A stretch of 13,287 bases of DNA from Aureococcus anophagefferens (taxonomy: Eukaryota > Sar > Pelagophyceae > Pelagomonadales > Pelagomonadaceae): NCBI RefSeq assembly GCF_000186865.1, contig NW_008705563.1:2909179-2922465 (forward strand), in the 5' to 3' direction. Both the position numbers and the translations under genes were made by a program. The notes beneath the pieces were generated by a model. That model had not been told where the DNA came from. It was given only the letters and a program-made list of their open reading frames with translations, and made no database searches. Of this stretch, positions 1-8,381 are shown piece after piece (the stretch's first letter is position 1; every line of letters begins with the position of its first letter).

Positions 1-3000
1 TGTAGAGGAGCCGGACCGCATCCGAGAGACATACGTCGCGGAGGTACGGTTCGAGAAAGACAAAGAGGTCGATGAGGAGGCGATGCATGAGGATCCAACC
101 CCGCTGATTCTTGGCGAGAAGGAGATTGGGCATAAACATGCGGTGTGACACGAGCTCCAGCCAGGAGAAAGCGAACCCTGGCGCGACGGCTGGTTGTAGC
201 GCATGGAACACCGTTGCAAATGCAGCAAGGACGCGTACATTACTTGAATCAAGGACGGGGTCTGGCACGTTGAGATCTTGGAGCAGGTTGAGCAGGAGGC
301 GGAAGTAAGGCCTCTGGTCGAACACGCCCCGCTCAGCAGTTGCGTCGTAATCCGCGACGAGGCATCGCGTGAGCGATGAGAGGACACGATTTAAGAGATC
401 GAGGCGTACCGGTGCACCGGCATGCGCCGCGCTACCGTTCGGATCAGACGCCGCGTACTTGACCAGGAGAATGAGGAGCTTGGCATAGGCGTCGACAACA
501 GCATAGTTGAGGACACCTGCCGCCTCGCCATCCACCTCTAAGCCACCGTCGATCGTGCGCGACTCAACACATGACTCGACGCAATGGTCGTCGCGAGGCG
601 AATGAAGCGCTCCGTAGATGCGTCACTCCTCGGCACTGCGTGTTGCTGGAGCAGGGCGAGATACTGCGCGTAGGCCTTCTCGCTCCCGGGCGACTCATTC
701 CAGACACGGATCCACTGCTCGAGCAGCGCCGTGACCTGATCGCGCGCACCCGGCGGGTCCTCAGGTGCAATGCTTGCGCGGCGCAGTTCACGCGCGGCCG
801 CCGTTGCGCTCATGCTCGCGGCCAGGGGTCGAGATGCAGGTGCGAGCGTGCGCAGATCCAGGCCATCGCCACGGACTGGCGTGGCGCTTGGCGCCATCGA
901 CGGCATGCCGTGGTGCACAGGGGACGGTGTCGGTCCTGTGTCGCGGCCTGTGCGTACCGATGCTGTCTGTGCGTGCGCGCGCTGCTGCTCGGCCGAAAGG
1001 GCGGCGACCAGGCGCCGGAGCGCAGGCGGTGGGTGTGGCTGGCGGGCAACAATTTCAAGGACGCGCGCGATGCGCTGGAGATCCCCTGGAAACGTCGCTA
1101 GGCGATACTGTGCAACGCTCAATTCGACGAAGCCAAGGGCGATATCGAGCCACGGCGCGCTCCGACCGCCGTCCATGTTGCGAGCAAGGTATGCGTCAAC
1201 CTCGGCCACGTCAAGGAGCTCAACGCCGAGGAGACGAACGAGGACATGTGCATGGAGGAAGCGATCTGCGTCGGTGTGTGCGGGGAGAAAAGCGATCCAG
1301 TTAGCAACCTCATCGCGGACGAGGTGTGCAGAGATGTCGGCAACTGCCGCGAGCACGATCGCAAGGGTCTCAAGGCGCACCGGGGGCTCTAGCGCGCGTG
1401 GCTCACACATTGCTTTGAACGTACTTTGTGCAATTGCGAGCGCAGCATCATCCCGCGAGGCACGTTCAACGCGCGCCGCGGCAAGGAGTAGATCACCAAC
1501 ATGTGCAGCAACTGGGTGACTTCGGAGCGCGTGGAAGCTAAGGTCGTGGCTCGCGGTGCCCGGCATCTTTGTAGTGAGCTGCGCGAACTCACCATCAAGC
1601 TTGGCAGTCGCCGATCGATATGCGTCCATGAGCTCAGCGATGGAAATGCTCGGCCGCTCACTTGCTGCCTGCTGCGCGGCGCGCGAGAGCGCGGCAGCGC
1701 CACCGCGTGCACCGCTGCACGCCTGACTACGCGCTGTGGAGGTCGAATGCTGCTGCAAAGCGTGCGGCTGCGATGCAACTGTCACAGCGTGCGTCCCGGC
1801 GGCCCCGACCAACGGTCCCTGAGGCGGAATTTGGTGTTGCTGGTGTGCGTGCGGGGGTGGCGGCATTGGTCCGCCCGAGTGTAACGCGTGAGACGGCTGC
1901 TGGACATGGGTCTGGCGAGGGGGTCGCTGAAACGCCTCATAGACATAGAATTGGTGCGCCAGAAGGCCAGAGGCTTTGGGCCGGAGCGGCTCTGGAAGTG
2001 CTGCAGGGTAGCGACCGCTGGGTGCGCTGCTGCCATAGGCACCAACCATGTCAGCGTAGCCGTGGCCCGCGTCGAAGCGCTTTTGGCGATTCTTGAGCGT
2101 CGATGCCATGGCCTCGTCGACATCACGGATCGCTTTCTCAGTCGCTGCCTTCTCAATAAGCATGCATCCGAGGTCGAGGTTCTCAGCGGCGCACGTTTGG
2201 ACGGCGTGCTGGTCATGCTGCTCGCTGCCATTTAGGTGTCCACCCGGCTGCTGCTGGAGGAGTGCACGGAGGTGCTTGGCAATGGAGACTCGGAGCGGCT
2301 CCTTGCAGGTGACGAGCGCGAGGCTCCCAGCAAGGTTAGAGACCATGAGTGCAGCCGCCTTGCGGACGCGACTCTCGTCTGGTTCCGTCGCAAAGTCCTT
2401 AGCGACGAGCTCCTTGGTCGTGATGCATGCGATTGTCACGCTCCGCTCAACAACTGGCTGGATGATTTCACGGATAGCGCGATCGACAGCAACGGGTGCG
2501 ACGCGCCTGAGCGCGGCCCCAGAGGGGCCCGACGCCAGCTGCGGGCTGACCGTGATATAGCTCGCGAGGTTTGGGATGACGGTCTGCTCGGCGAAGCCCG
2601 GCTGTGACTGTGGTTGCGACTGCGGTTGCGACGTGTCGCCAGCGCCCTGGCCTGGTGCGAATATACGCGTGCCCTGGCTGTCGCTGCGGGTGAGTCCAAA
2701 GGTAGATGCTTGCGCGCTTGGCCGCGGCTGTTGTGGCGGTGGCTGGGGGAGCAGGGCCGCACGCGCATGCGCCACCCCACCGAGGCCCTGAGGAAACACA
2801 GCATCACCATTGGTGCCAGTGCCACTTCCGGTGTCAGCTGGCGCGCGCTTGACATTGAAGTCAGGCGAGCGGTCCTTGGTTGGCGGTGCGCGCGAGCTAA
2901 GAGTAACGGGACCCGTGATCTCATCTAGTTTGATGCCTAAGTGCTTGGAAAGGACCTCGATTTCGAACTTGATGTTCATCTTGAGGTCCTCGACGTCGTA

Positions 3001-6000
3001 TAGATCACGGAGGACGGCCATGAGCCCCATCAGCCAGGGGTTTGGGGGCCGAAATACGACCGAAGCTTTGGCCCCTTCTAGTATCTTGGCAACGAAGGGA
3101 CAGATGGCGATAAGGCGGCCTGACTCATAACCCTGATAGAGAAGCTCCTTGACATCAAGTTGGCGCTGGAGGATTGGTCGGTTCCTCGCCAGAGTAATTT
3201 GCCCGAGCCAGCTCCCAAGATTTTTGAGGAGCGATCGCTCGCTTGTCGAAGTCGTGATCTTAGACGACCGGAGCAGCTTGGCGATATTATGAAAAACCGC
3301 CGAAATGACGCACTTCAAGAGTTTCTGCTTGGGCTCATCCGCGCCAAGCTTCTCAAGAAATGCAAGGTAGAGCGTGTGGAAATTGGGTTGCGTCGAAATG
3401 CGCTTGACAACGAGGTAGTTAGCGAACCACCCGAAGTGCTCCTCGTGAAGGAGAGGCGCAATATCCTTGACCTTGGCCTCAAGGTTTGAGTGTGAGACAT
3501 TGTTGAAGACCATGTGCACGCAGTCAAGGACAATCTCCGACGGCGCGACCGCAGGCTGCATTTCACTTGCGGCCGGCATCAATTCGGCGATACTCAGCGG
3601 CCGATCGCCTGCTGTCTGAACTGAGGTCATGCCGGATGTTGGCAGGGCCGAGGCTCGTGGCAGCTCTGAATCCCCGGCTGCGTCTGGACAGAGCACATTC
3701 GGCGCCTCCGAGGCCGTTCCACTGCCAACTCCAAGATGGACATCGTCAACCCGCAGCACGGCGACGGTCTCCACAACATCATCTTCACCGCCCAGAGTTG
3801 ATACCTCGTCAGATGCGCCGCGACCACCCTCAGCCAATAGTCTGGATGGATCAAGCCGCACTATGCCGCAATCATCCGAGGTACTACCACCCAGGAGCCG
3901 CCCGTCGACACTATGGCTGCCGCCAGAGAGGGCTGAACCAAGCGTGCGGACGAAAACAACCTCGTCAGCTGCGCCGAAGGGATGATTGGCGCCAGGCCGA
4001 TGCGGTGTTGACGTGGGCGTGGCCAAACAAGGAGTTTCAGCGGACGTGGGAGCAATGGTAATGGCCGCAGATGCAATGGCAGCAACTGTCGCGCCACGCC
4101 AAGCACCACCGAGCGCGTCGACAGCGACGAAGTCGAGGCAAGCCTTGGTGAGGTGCGGCTCTATGATTTTGTCTGCACGCATGCTCCTGAGAAGAGCACT
4201 TAAAGCCTCTGCGCCTGCGTCAGCAGATTCGGCCGCCTCAGCATCGAGCGCGGCAAGGCAGAGACCAAGACGAACGTTTTGCGAAAAGATCGCGGCGGTC
4301 GAAATACCAGCGGCGTGCGCTAAAGCACGCGCATCAAGCGCTGCGCGCGCATTAGGCATCAGGAGCAGGCCCGCGTTTGGTACCGAAACTGCAAGCGCTG
4401 CGAGCGCAGCCGCGAGAACGTCGCCGCGGCCACCACGCCAGAGCGCGGCTGCAGTGGCAGCGGCAGCACAACATTCAGAACACTTGTATACGTATGTGTT
4501 GTCGGGGACTTCATGGGCTGCGGCAGTCCATGCGTCACACGCGCCATGGCCCAAGGCGGCCAGCACCCGCTCTTTCAGGCGAGAAGGTTCGTGAATGCTG
4601 CAGAGCGCCGCGACTGCTGCCTGAGGCGCGGCAGCGGCGACCCCGTCTAATGCCGTGCCGCTTGCGACTGCGTGGCCAAAATGGCCAAGACTCACAAGTG
4701 ACACGACGAGTCCACCAAGTGGACCAGCAGCGGGATCAGCAGAGACGGTAGGCGATCCTTGCGCGAGAAGAAGGACCTATAGGAGGCACGTGATACAGAG
4801 TTGATCAGATCAGGCGCGAACGCCCTAACGCCGGTGAGGCTTGCGGCTGCAGCGGTAAGAGGTAGCTGAACACGTTCACGATGACACCAAGCGCGTCTCA
4901 GGACACCCGTCGGGAAAGGCCTCCCAAGGAGTGTGCAAAAGGTCGTAAGGACTACTGCGGCAGCTTGGGGTGAAGCAATACGGACGCGATCGCTATCAAG
5001 CGCATGGCGACGCGTGTGGCACTCCACGCGCCTGCGCTGGGTCCCATAACTTCAACTACTACGTCAAGGCGCCACGTGCGCAGATGCAGTGGCATCTCAA
5101 CGTCGTTGAGCATGGAGCGGAGGGTCAGGGCGTCCACGTCACAGCCAACGTCAAGAGACACGGCATCGCGACTGTCGAGAGCGCCGGCGATGAGTGCGAC
5201 AAGTAAAGCTGCATCAGAATCCATGAGACCCGCTAAGTTCATACCACGCACAACGCGGCCGAGAGTTGCCACGTCTCCGCTCGCCGCCGGCCCCAGCTCT
5301 ACGAGCGCGGAAACGGCCGCGGCACCACACGCCACATCAGAGTCGTCAGAGTCATAACCGCCAGGGGGGCTCGCTCTAGTCAGCAGAAGAGGGGGCGCAC
5401 CGAATTGGCGGGCCCGCTCCGAGCGCGCAAGCGAGGAAAGTGCAACATCAGCCCGAACAACGGCAGAGACACGGGCGCTGGCTGTATGAACGTCGTTAGC
5501 CGACGCGATCGCCGCCATGACCTCGGGCGCACTGGCTGCTATTAGCGCACACGACTCAAACTCGCCAAAGACGGCACCCGAAGACGCCCAGTCCAAGACC
5601 CCCTGGTCCGAGCGCTTGGACCTGACGCTCGGTACTGACTGTAGGGCTGCGCTCATTGCAACCCGCTGCAATTCACTGAGTGCCACTGCCTGTTCCAGTC
5701 GCTGGAGTCGGTCGCCCCGCAAACTCTCGCTAAGTGGCGCCGCGGCTGTCTCTCCGCTCCGTGCCCGCTCCGTATCACCAAGACCCAACGTATCCGAAGT
5801 TGCCTGATGCAACATCGTCGCAAAATGTGGCTCCGAGCATGCCTCCGTCAGGACACGCGCGAGAGGCTGTGTCTGCGTGGGGCAAAAGGCACTGCGTGGA
5901 CGAAGCGCGCGCGGGGGATGTAGGGGGTCTTGGGCAGTGCCGCATACAGCTTGGCCCCATGCCCAAGTCTCTTCGCCTCCGCACAAGGCTCATGGGGGGA

Positions 6001-6087
6001 GATACGTGCCTGGGGGGTCTCTTGGGTCTCCTTTGGTGAATAGGCTTGCAACTGTTCCAACAGGATGGAAATTTGATGGCGATCCAT
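1..6087 (-). CDS. NOT1: NOT1 (CNOT1), scaffold of the CCR4-NOT complex; 3' end beyond the window, four frame breaks
   Basis: NOT1 is the large scaffold that holds the CAF1/CCR4 deadenylases, CNOT9 and the NOT2/NOT3 module for mRNA deadenylation and repression. Conserved blocks run in family order. The start ATG (6085-6087) opens MDRHQISILLEQL, resembling the QISYLVDNL N-terminus of animal NOT1. HEAT-type blocks follow (EPHFATML ~residue 90; TWRLDVVVEVMG ~340; PFPTGVLRRAW ~390). A MIF4G CAF1-binding domain spans ~850-1055 (VFNNVSHSNLEAKV, HFGWFANYLVVKRIS, PNPWLMGLMAVLRDLYD). The CNOT9-binding DUF3819 spans ~1180-1390 (AIREIIQPVVERSVTIA, GYADMVGAY). The C-terminal NOT1 domain runs from ~1780 to the edge (FDQRPYFRLLLNLLQDLN, PGFAFSWLELVSHRMFMPN). 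About 2,025 residues lie inside; a full length near 2,180 would fit the family (yeast ~2,100, human ~2,380). Linkers are low-complexity (SQPQ, Gln/Pro/Ala). The longest uninterrupted frame is 538-4704; the GTG at its upstream end is not a start. The frame must change near 5880, 5000, 4780 and 550. Conservation on both sides of each break argues for a working gene, not a pseudogene. Identification rests on remembered family sequences, without a search. Confidence 0.93.
517..585 (-). other. NOT1: NOT1 frame break 4 (C-terminal domain): missing base or 26/47-nt intron
   Basis: RFIRLATTIASSHVLS, matching plant FFRVSTELAVSHCLS, is in the main frame, which stops at 538-540. The rest of the NOT1 C-terminal domain (VLNYAVVDAYAKLLILLVKY and onward to the edge) is in the frame shifted by one. 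A single missing base between ~585 and 541 restores the frame. Two GT...AG segments also do so: 538-563 (26 nt, starting GTCGCGCACG) or 517-563 (47 nt, ending GGCGGCAG). Confidence 0.62.
4720..4796 (-). other. NOT1: NOT1 frame break 3: missing base or 20-nt intron
   Basis: VQLPLTAAAASLTGVRAFAP, matching the family block GQLSFLKHAVAxPxEVFTFA, is in the frame that ends at a stop at 4692-4694. The next helix (GLVVSLVSLGHFGHAVA, matching LLDVLCQLAEIGHASS) is in the frame that runs to 538. That downstream frame is closed by a TAG at 4777-4779. The switch therefore lies between 4776 and ~4720, or a 20-nt segment GTATCACGTGCCTCCTATAG (4777-4796) is removed as an intron, joining LINS to VLLLAQG exactly in frame. 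The sequence alone does not decide. Confidence 0.6.
4987..5023 (-). other. NOT1: NOT1 frame break 2: probable single missing base
   Basis: Upstream, TWRLDVVVEVMG...RVAMR is in one frame. Downstream, LDSDRVRIASPQAAAVVLTT leading to the conserved PFP is in another. If the two frames are joined at ~5000 by one extra base (CGC-TT read as CGC-CTT), the stretch from LD to PFP has the same spacing as plant NOT1 (LDHEGFYIPNEEAF to EPFP, 30 residues, no gap). The only short GT-AG option (35 nt, 5027 down to 4993) would remove the conserved W..VA.RLD block. This break therefore favours a missing base. Confidence 0.65.
5865..5901 (-). other. NOT1: NOT1 frame break 1 (N-terminal): missing base or 29-nt intron
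   Basis: The frame opened by the ATG at 6087 reads through YAALPKTPYIPRARF, then hits a stop at 5848-5850. The family match (PLARVLTEACSEPHFATM) continues in the frame shifted by one. Adding one C to the CCCC run near 5880 would join them. Alternatively a GT...AG segment of 29 nt (5873-5901, starting GTCCACGCAG and ending in a pyrimidine-rich stretch before CAG) can be removed at a codon boundary, joining ARF to TQPLARV. Both options keep the frame. Confidence 0.6.
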
Positions 6088-6632
6088 CAAGAAGTGCGTT
6101 GTTTGAGGTAGATTTGCCGGTTTTAGTGAACGTTAGAGAATGACGGATCCCGCCCTAAGTGCTGTCAGGGTAGCGAAATCACCGATCATATACGCGTCGC
6201 CGCCTACTTGCGGATATCGGACACTGGATCTCCGATGAGATTTTACGCACCGGGGTATAAAGCTTGCCGGTCAGTGCCCCGATCAACGTACATCTAGGCG
6301 CGCCTAGATTAATTAATTAATATCAATCGATCATTCTGGGCCCGGATTCATTAGTCCTCCGTAGAGGCTGTGCGTCGACCGCGCGCGAAAAAAAAATTCC
6401 AGGCTATCAGAATCTGAGTTTTGATCGGTGCATTTTGCCGGTACTACAGTACTAGCCTGGTACTACCCGCAGAAAATCTAGCACAGTTAGGTGGGGTAGC
6501 GACTAAACTATAGAGGGGGAAGTGGCGTCCAAACCCCCGAACTATGGGTATCATGTTTGCCCGGTAAGGCGACAACAGTCGGAATAGCGTCGTCTGATCC
6601 TGGCATCCTGGCTAGGGTCGCGGTCGACTCCC
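6088..6632. other. Upstream region of NOT1; no gene seen
   Basis: This stretch precedes the NOT1 ATG, so the promoter and 5' leader should lie here. I see no convincing TATA box in the minus-strand orientation; a TATAAA at 6255-6260 is on the plus strand. Every reading frame is short and protein-unlike. The AT-rich block at 6305-6335 (TTAATTAATTAAT), just beyond an 18-bp palindrome, is the main irregularity. A 9-base A run lies near 6389. Confidence 0.4.
6292..6309. repeat. 18-bp perfect palindrome next to an AT-rich block
   Basis: ATCTAGGCGCGCCTAGAT is its own reverse complement and is followed at once by TTAATTAATTAAT. It could form a cruciform or bind a symmetric dimer. It is ~205 bp upstream of the NOT1 start codon, so a regulatory role is possible but unproven. 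Confidence 0.7.
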
Positions 6633-6657
6633 CCCTGAATGTCCGTTTAATTCAGGG
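6633..6657. repeat. Hairpin, 8-bp stem and 9-nt loop
   Basis: CCCTGAAT (6633-6640) pairs with ATTCAGGG (6650-6657) around the loop GTCCGTTTA. It is the first of four strong inverted repeats within 240 bp. No run of T follows, so it is not a simple terminator. Confidence 0.7.
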
Positions 6658-6691
6658 CTGACGTCTTCGGCCCCGGCGCCTGGCCGGACGT

Positions 6692-6711
6692 GTCCCAGGG
6701 GCCCCTGGGAC
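6692..6711. repeat. 20-bp perfect palindrome
   Basis: GTCCCAGGGGCCCCTGGGAC reads the same on both strands. It is GC-rich and sits in a locally very GC-rich patch (6660-6760). Confidence 0.75.
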
Positions 6712-6808
6712 GGGGGTGGCGCGGGGGCGCGCCCGCGGGGAACGGTCCTGGCCGCCTCCAGCGGCGAGAAGCGCTGGAACCATTGCGTAGCCAACCAGCG
6801 CCTCGCCT

Positions 6809-6830
6809 GAAATGCGCAATTGCGCATTTC
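6809..6830. repeat. 22-bp perfect palindrome
   Basis: The half-site GAAATGCGCAA (6809-6819) is followed directly by its exact reverse complement (6820-6830), with no spacer. A perfect palindrome this long in a small intergenic window is unlikely by chance and suggests a dimer binding site, a cruciform, or the core of a mobile element. Confidence 0.75.
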
Positions 6831-6852
6831 GGCCCAGATACAGCCGCTCGAA

Positions 6853-6870
6853 ATCGACATCGGTGTCGAT
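6853..6870. repeat. Hairpin, 7-bp stem and 4-nt loop
   Basis: ATCGACA and TGTCGAT form a perfect stem around TCGG. It lies 22 bp beyond the 22-bp palindrome and 50 bp before the left end of the decayed hAT-like element. Confidence 0.65.
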
Positions 6871-6920
6871 AGCGTCGTTTGCATGGTCTGCTGATCATGG
6901 TTTTTGGATCTCTAGTATCG

Positions 6921-7174
6921 CAGTGACGAGATCGAGGTTTTTTTTATCCCGGGGAACTTTCTAAATTCGGCGGTCGGGAATCTGCGGATACTTCTTGCGG
7001 CAAATTGACGGCAAGTAACCTTCTATGGAGGTGGCTTAAGGCCGCCAGTACCGCTAGAGAGCGAAAGGCGAGGAGAGTATATCCCTGGAGGGCTGCGGTG
7101 CGGGACGTCTTTTAAAATCTAGCCGAGCACCGGTTACCTCAGCAGCCTAACTTCAGATGTCGATCTCGTCCCCG
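6921..7174. mobile_element. Decayed hAT-like miniature element related to the copy at 8071-8373
   Basis: The left end starts CAGTGACGAGATCGAG, identical over 16 bases to the left end of the complete element at 8071. The right end carries TCGATCTCGTC but its last five bases are CCCCG instead of CACTG. Internal blocks match the complete copy in the same order: GGATACTT; CAAGTaACCTTCTAtGGAG (7012-7030) against CAAGTtACCTTCTAcGGAG; GTATATCCCTG against GTATACCCTG; and AACTTCA just before the right end. The flanks (TAGTATCG and CTTTGTGG) show no target duplication. I read it as an old, diverged, non-coding copy. No transposase is present. Confidence 0.7.
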
Positions 7175-7589
<415 letters not shown>

Positions 7590-7930
7590 TTCGCGGAAGG
7601 GAGATTCGAAGCCGCGACCCCCTCGCGTCCAGCGGGGCATCCAGCGGTTGGGAAGAATTTATTTCGGGCCTCATCAGCCGTTCCCGTACATAAACGCCCT
7701 CCCTTTGTGGCCCATGATCACACACCCAATCCCACAAAGTTTGCCGGCGATTCGACCAATCATCGACATGCCAGCACGCGGTGGACATCCAGCGGAGGAA
7801 GCAGGGATCGTATGCCCCGAGACACCCGCATTGCGCGCCGAAAGAGGCGACTCGCCCATGCTCTACAAAGCGCCCGCGCTCATCGTTATCTTCAAAAAAT
7901 CCTAGAAAATAGAGACTTGGCGGGGGGTTC
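7590..7930. other. Intergenic stretch; no gene seen
   Basis: Open frames here are the ends of those that pass through the minisatellite and show no domain. A TTCGAAT box near 7604-7610 (minus strand) recalls a tRNA T-loop, but the flanking bases do not form a T-stem, so no tRNA is called. Confidence 0.45.
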
Positions 7931-7989
7931 GGTAACCTTTTCGATTCGCAAATGGGGCGCCGCCCCATTAAAAAAACGTTTAGGTTACC
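7931..7989. repeat. Nested inverted repeat (59 bp)
   Basis: The outer arms GGTAACCT (7931-7938) and AGGTTACC (7982-7989) are exact reverse complements. The inner arms AATGGGGCG (7951-7959) and CGCCCCATT (7961-7969) are also exact, with a single-base loop. The outer symmetry extends imperfectly (GTTC before, GCGAAAC after). As RNA it would fold into one long interrupted hairpin. It may be a fold-back element remnant. Confidence 0.7.
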
Positions 7990-8070
7990 GCGAAACGGCC
8001 TCGATGGGGCCGAGCTAGCCTCGAGTCAAGCCCGCCGAGCGAGATGAGGGGCCGGAACGAGATCCAGCGG

Positions 8071-8373
8071 CAGTGACGAGATCGAGCGAGAGTTGACTTT
8101 TATACAAAATTGAACTTTTGAATAATTTCGACCGGCTTTTGATTAATTTCGACCGGCTTTTGATTAGTTTCGCCGGCGCTCGTCGGTCCGGCCCGGTGCT
8201 GGAAATGTCCGACCTTTTTTTTTTTTGGGATACTTTACTTCAAGTTACCTTCTACGGAGCCGGTAGCCAGGGACGTATACCCTGCGGCGTTTGGCTCGGG
8301 CTTTGATTTAGCTACGAGCTTTTGATTTCTCAGGCCGTCCAAAAGTGAACTTCACAGCTCGATCTCGTCACTG
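8071..8373. mobile_element. Complete non-autonomous hAT-type MITE (303 bp)
   Basis: The ends are exact inverted repeats of 17 bp (CAGTGACGAGATCGAGC, 8071-8087, and its reverse complement, 8357-8373). Weaker symmetry continues inward (AGTTGACTTTT against AGTTCACTTTT). The termini fit the CAGNG...CNCTG rule of the hAT superfamily, and the element is flanked by an 8-bp duplication. The inside is non-coding: three 20-21-bp tandem units, a 12-base T run (8215-8226) and a block shared with the decayed copy at 6921. No transposase is encoded, so movement would need an autonomous hAT elsewhere in the genome. Confidence 0.85.
8116..8177. repeat. Three subterminal tandem repeats of 20-21 bp inside the MITE
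   Basis: The units are at 8116-8136, 8137-8157 and 8158-8177, each close to TTTTGATTAATTTCGACCGG followed by C. The third lacks one A. Repeated subterminal motifs are usual transposase-binding sites in hAT elements; that role here is inferred. Confidence 0.8.
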
Positions 8374-8381
8374 TCCAGCGG

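Larger units (their letters stand above)
8063..8381. repeat. 8-bp target-site duplication flanking the hAT-type element
   Basis: TCCAGCGG is present at 8063-8070, directly before the element, and again at 8374-8381, directly after it. An exact 8-bp direct duplication is the mark of hAT-type insertion. Its perfect preservation suggests a fairly recent event. Confidence 0.85.

Noticed and set aside
571..4594. Many long plus-strand open frames opposite NOT1
   Set aside because: They are shadows of GC-rich coding on the minus strand, Arg/Ala/Ser-rich and without domains, while the minus strand shows ordered NOT1 homology.
4702..4704. GTG as the start of the 4.2-kb NOT1 frame
   Set aside because: NOT1 homology continues upstream to 6087 in shifted frames, so this codon is internal.
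538..5986. NOT1 as a pseudogene
   Set aside because: Conserved blocks are intact across ~2,000 codons with no nonsense mutations inside them; only same-phase frame changes occur, which fits missing bases or introns better than decay.
6292..6335. Cloning vector polylinker
   Set aside because: Several rare-cutter sites cluster here, but the surrounding sequence resembles no vector I know and the sites are not in a familiar linker order; kept only as a check in the findings.
7590..7640. Possible tRNA 3' half (TTCGAAT box on the minus strand)
   Set aside because: The bases on either side do not form a 5-bp T-stem, and no acceptor or anticodon arm can be drawn.
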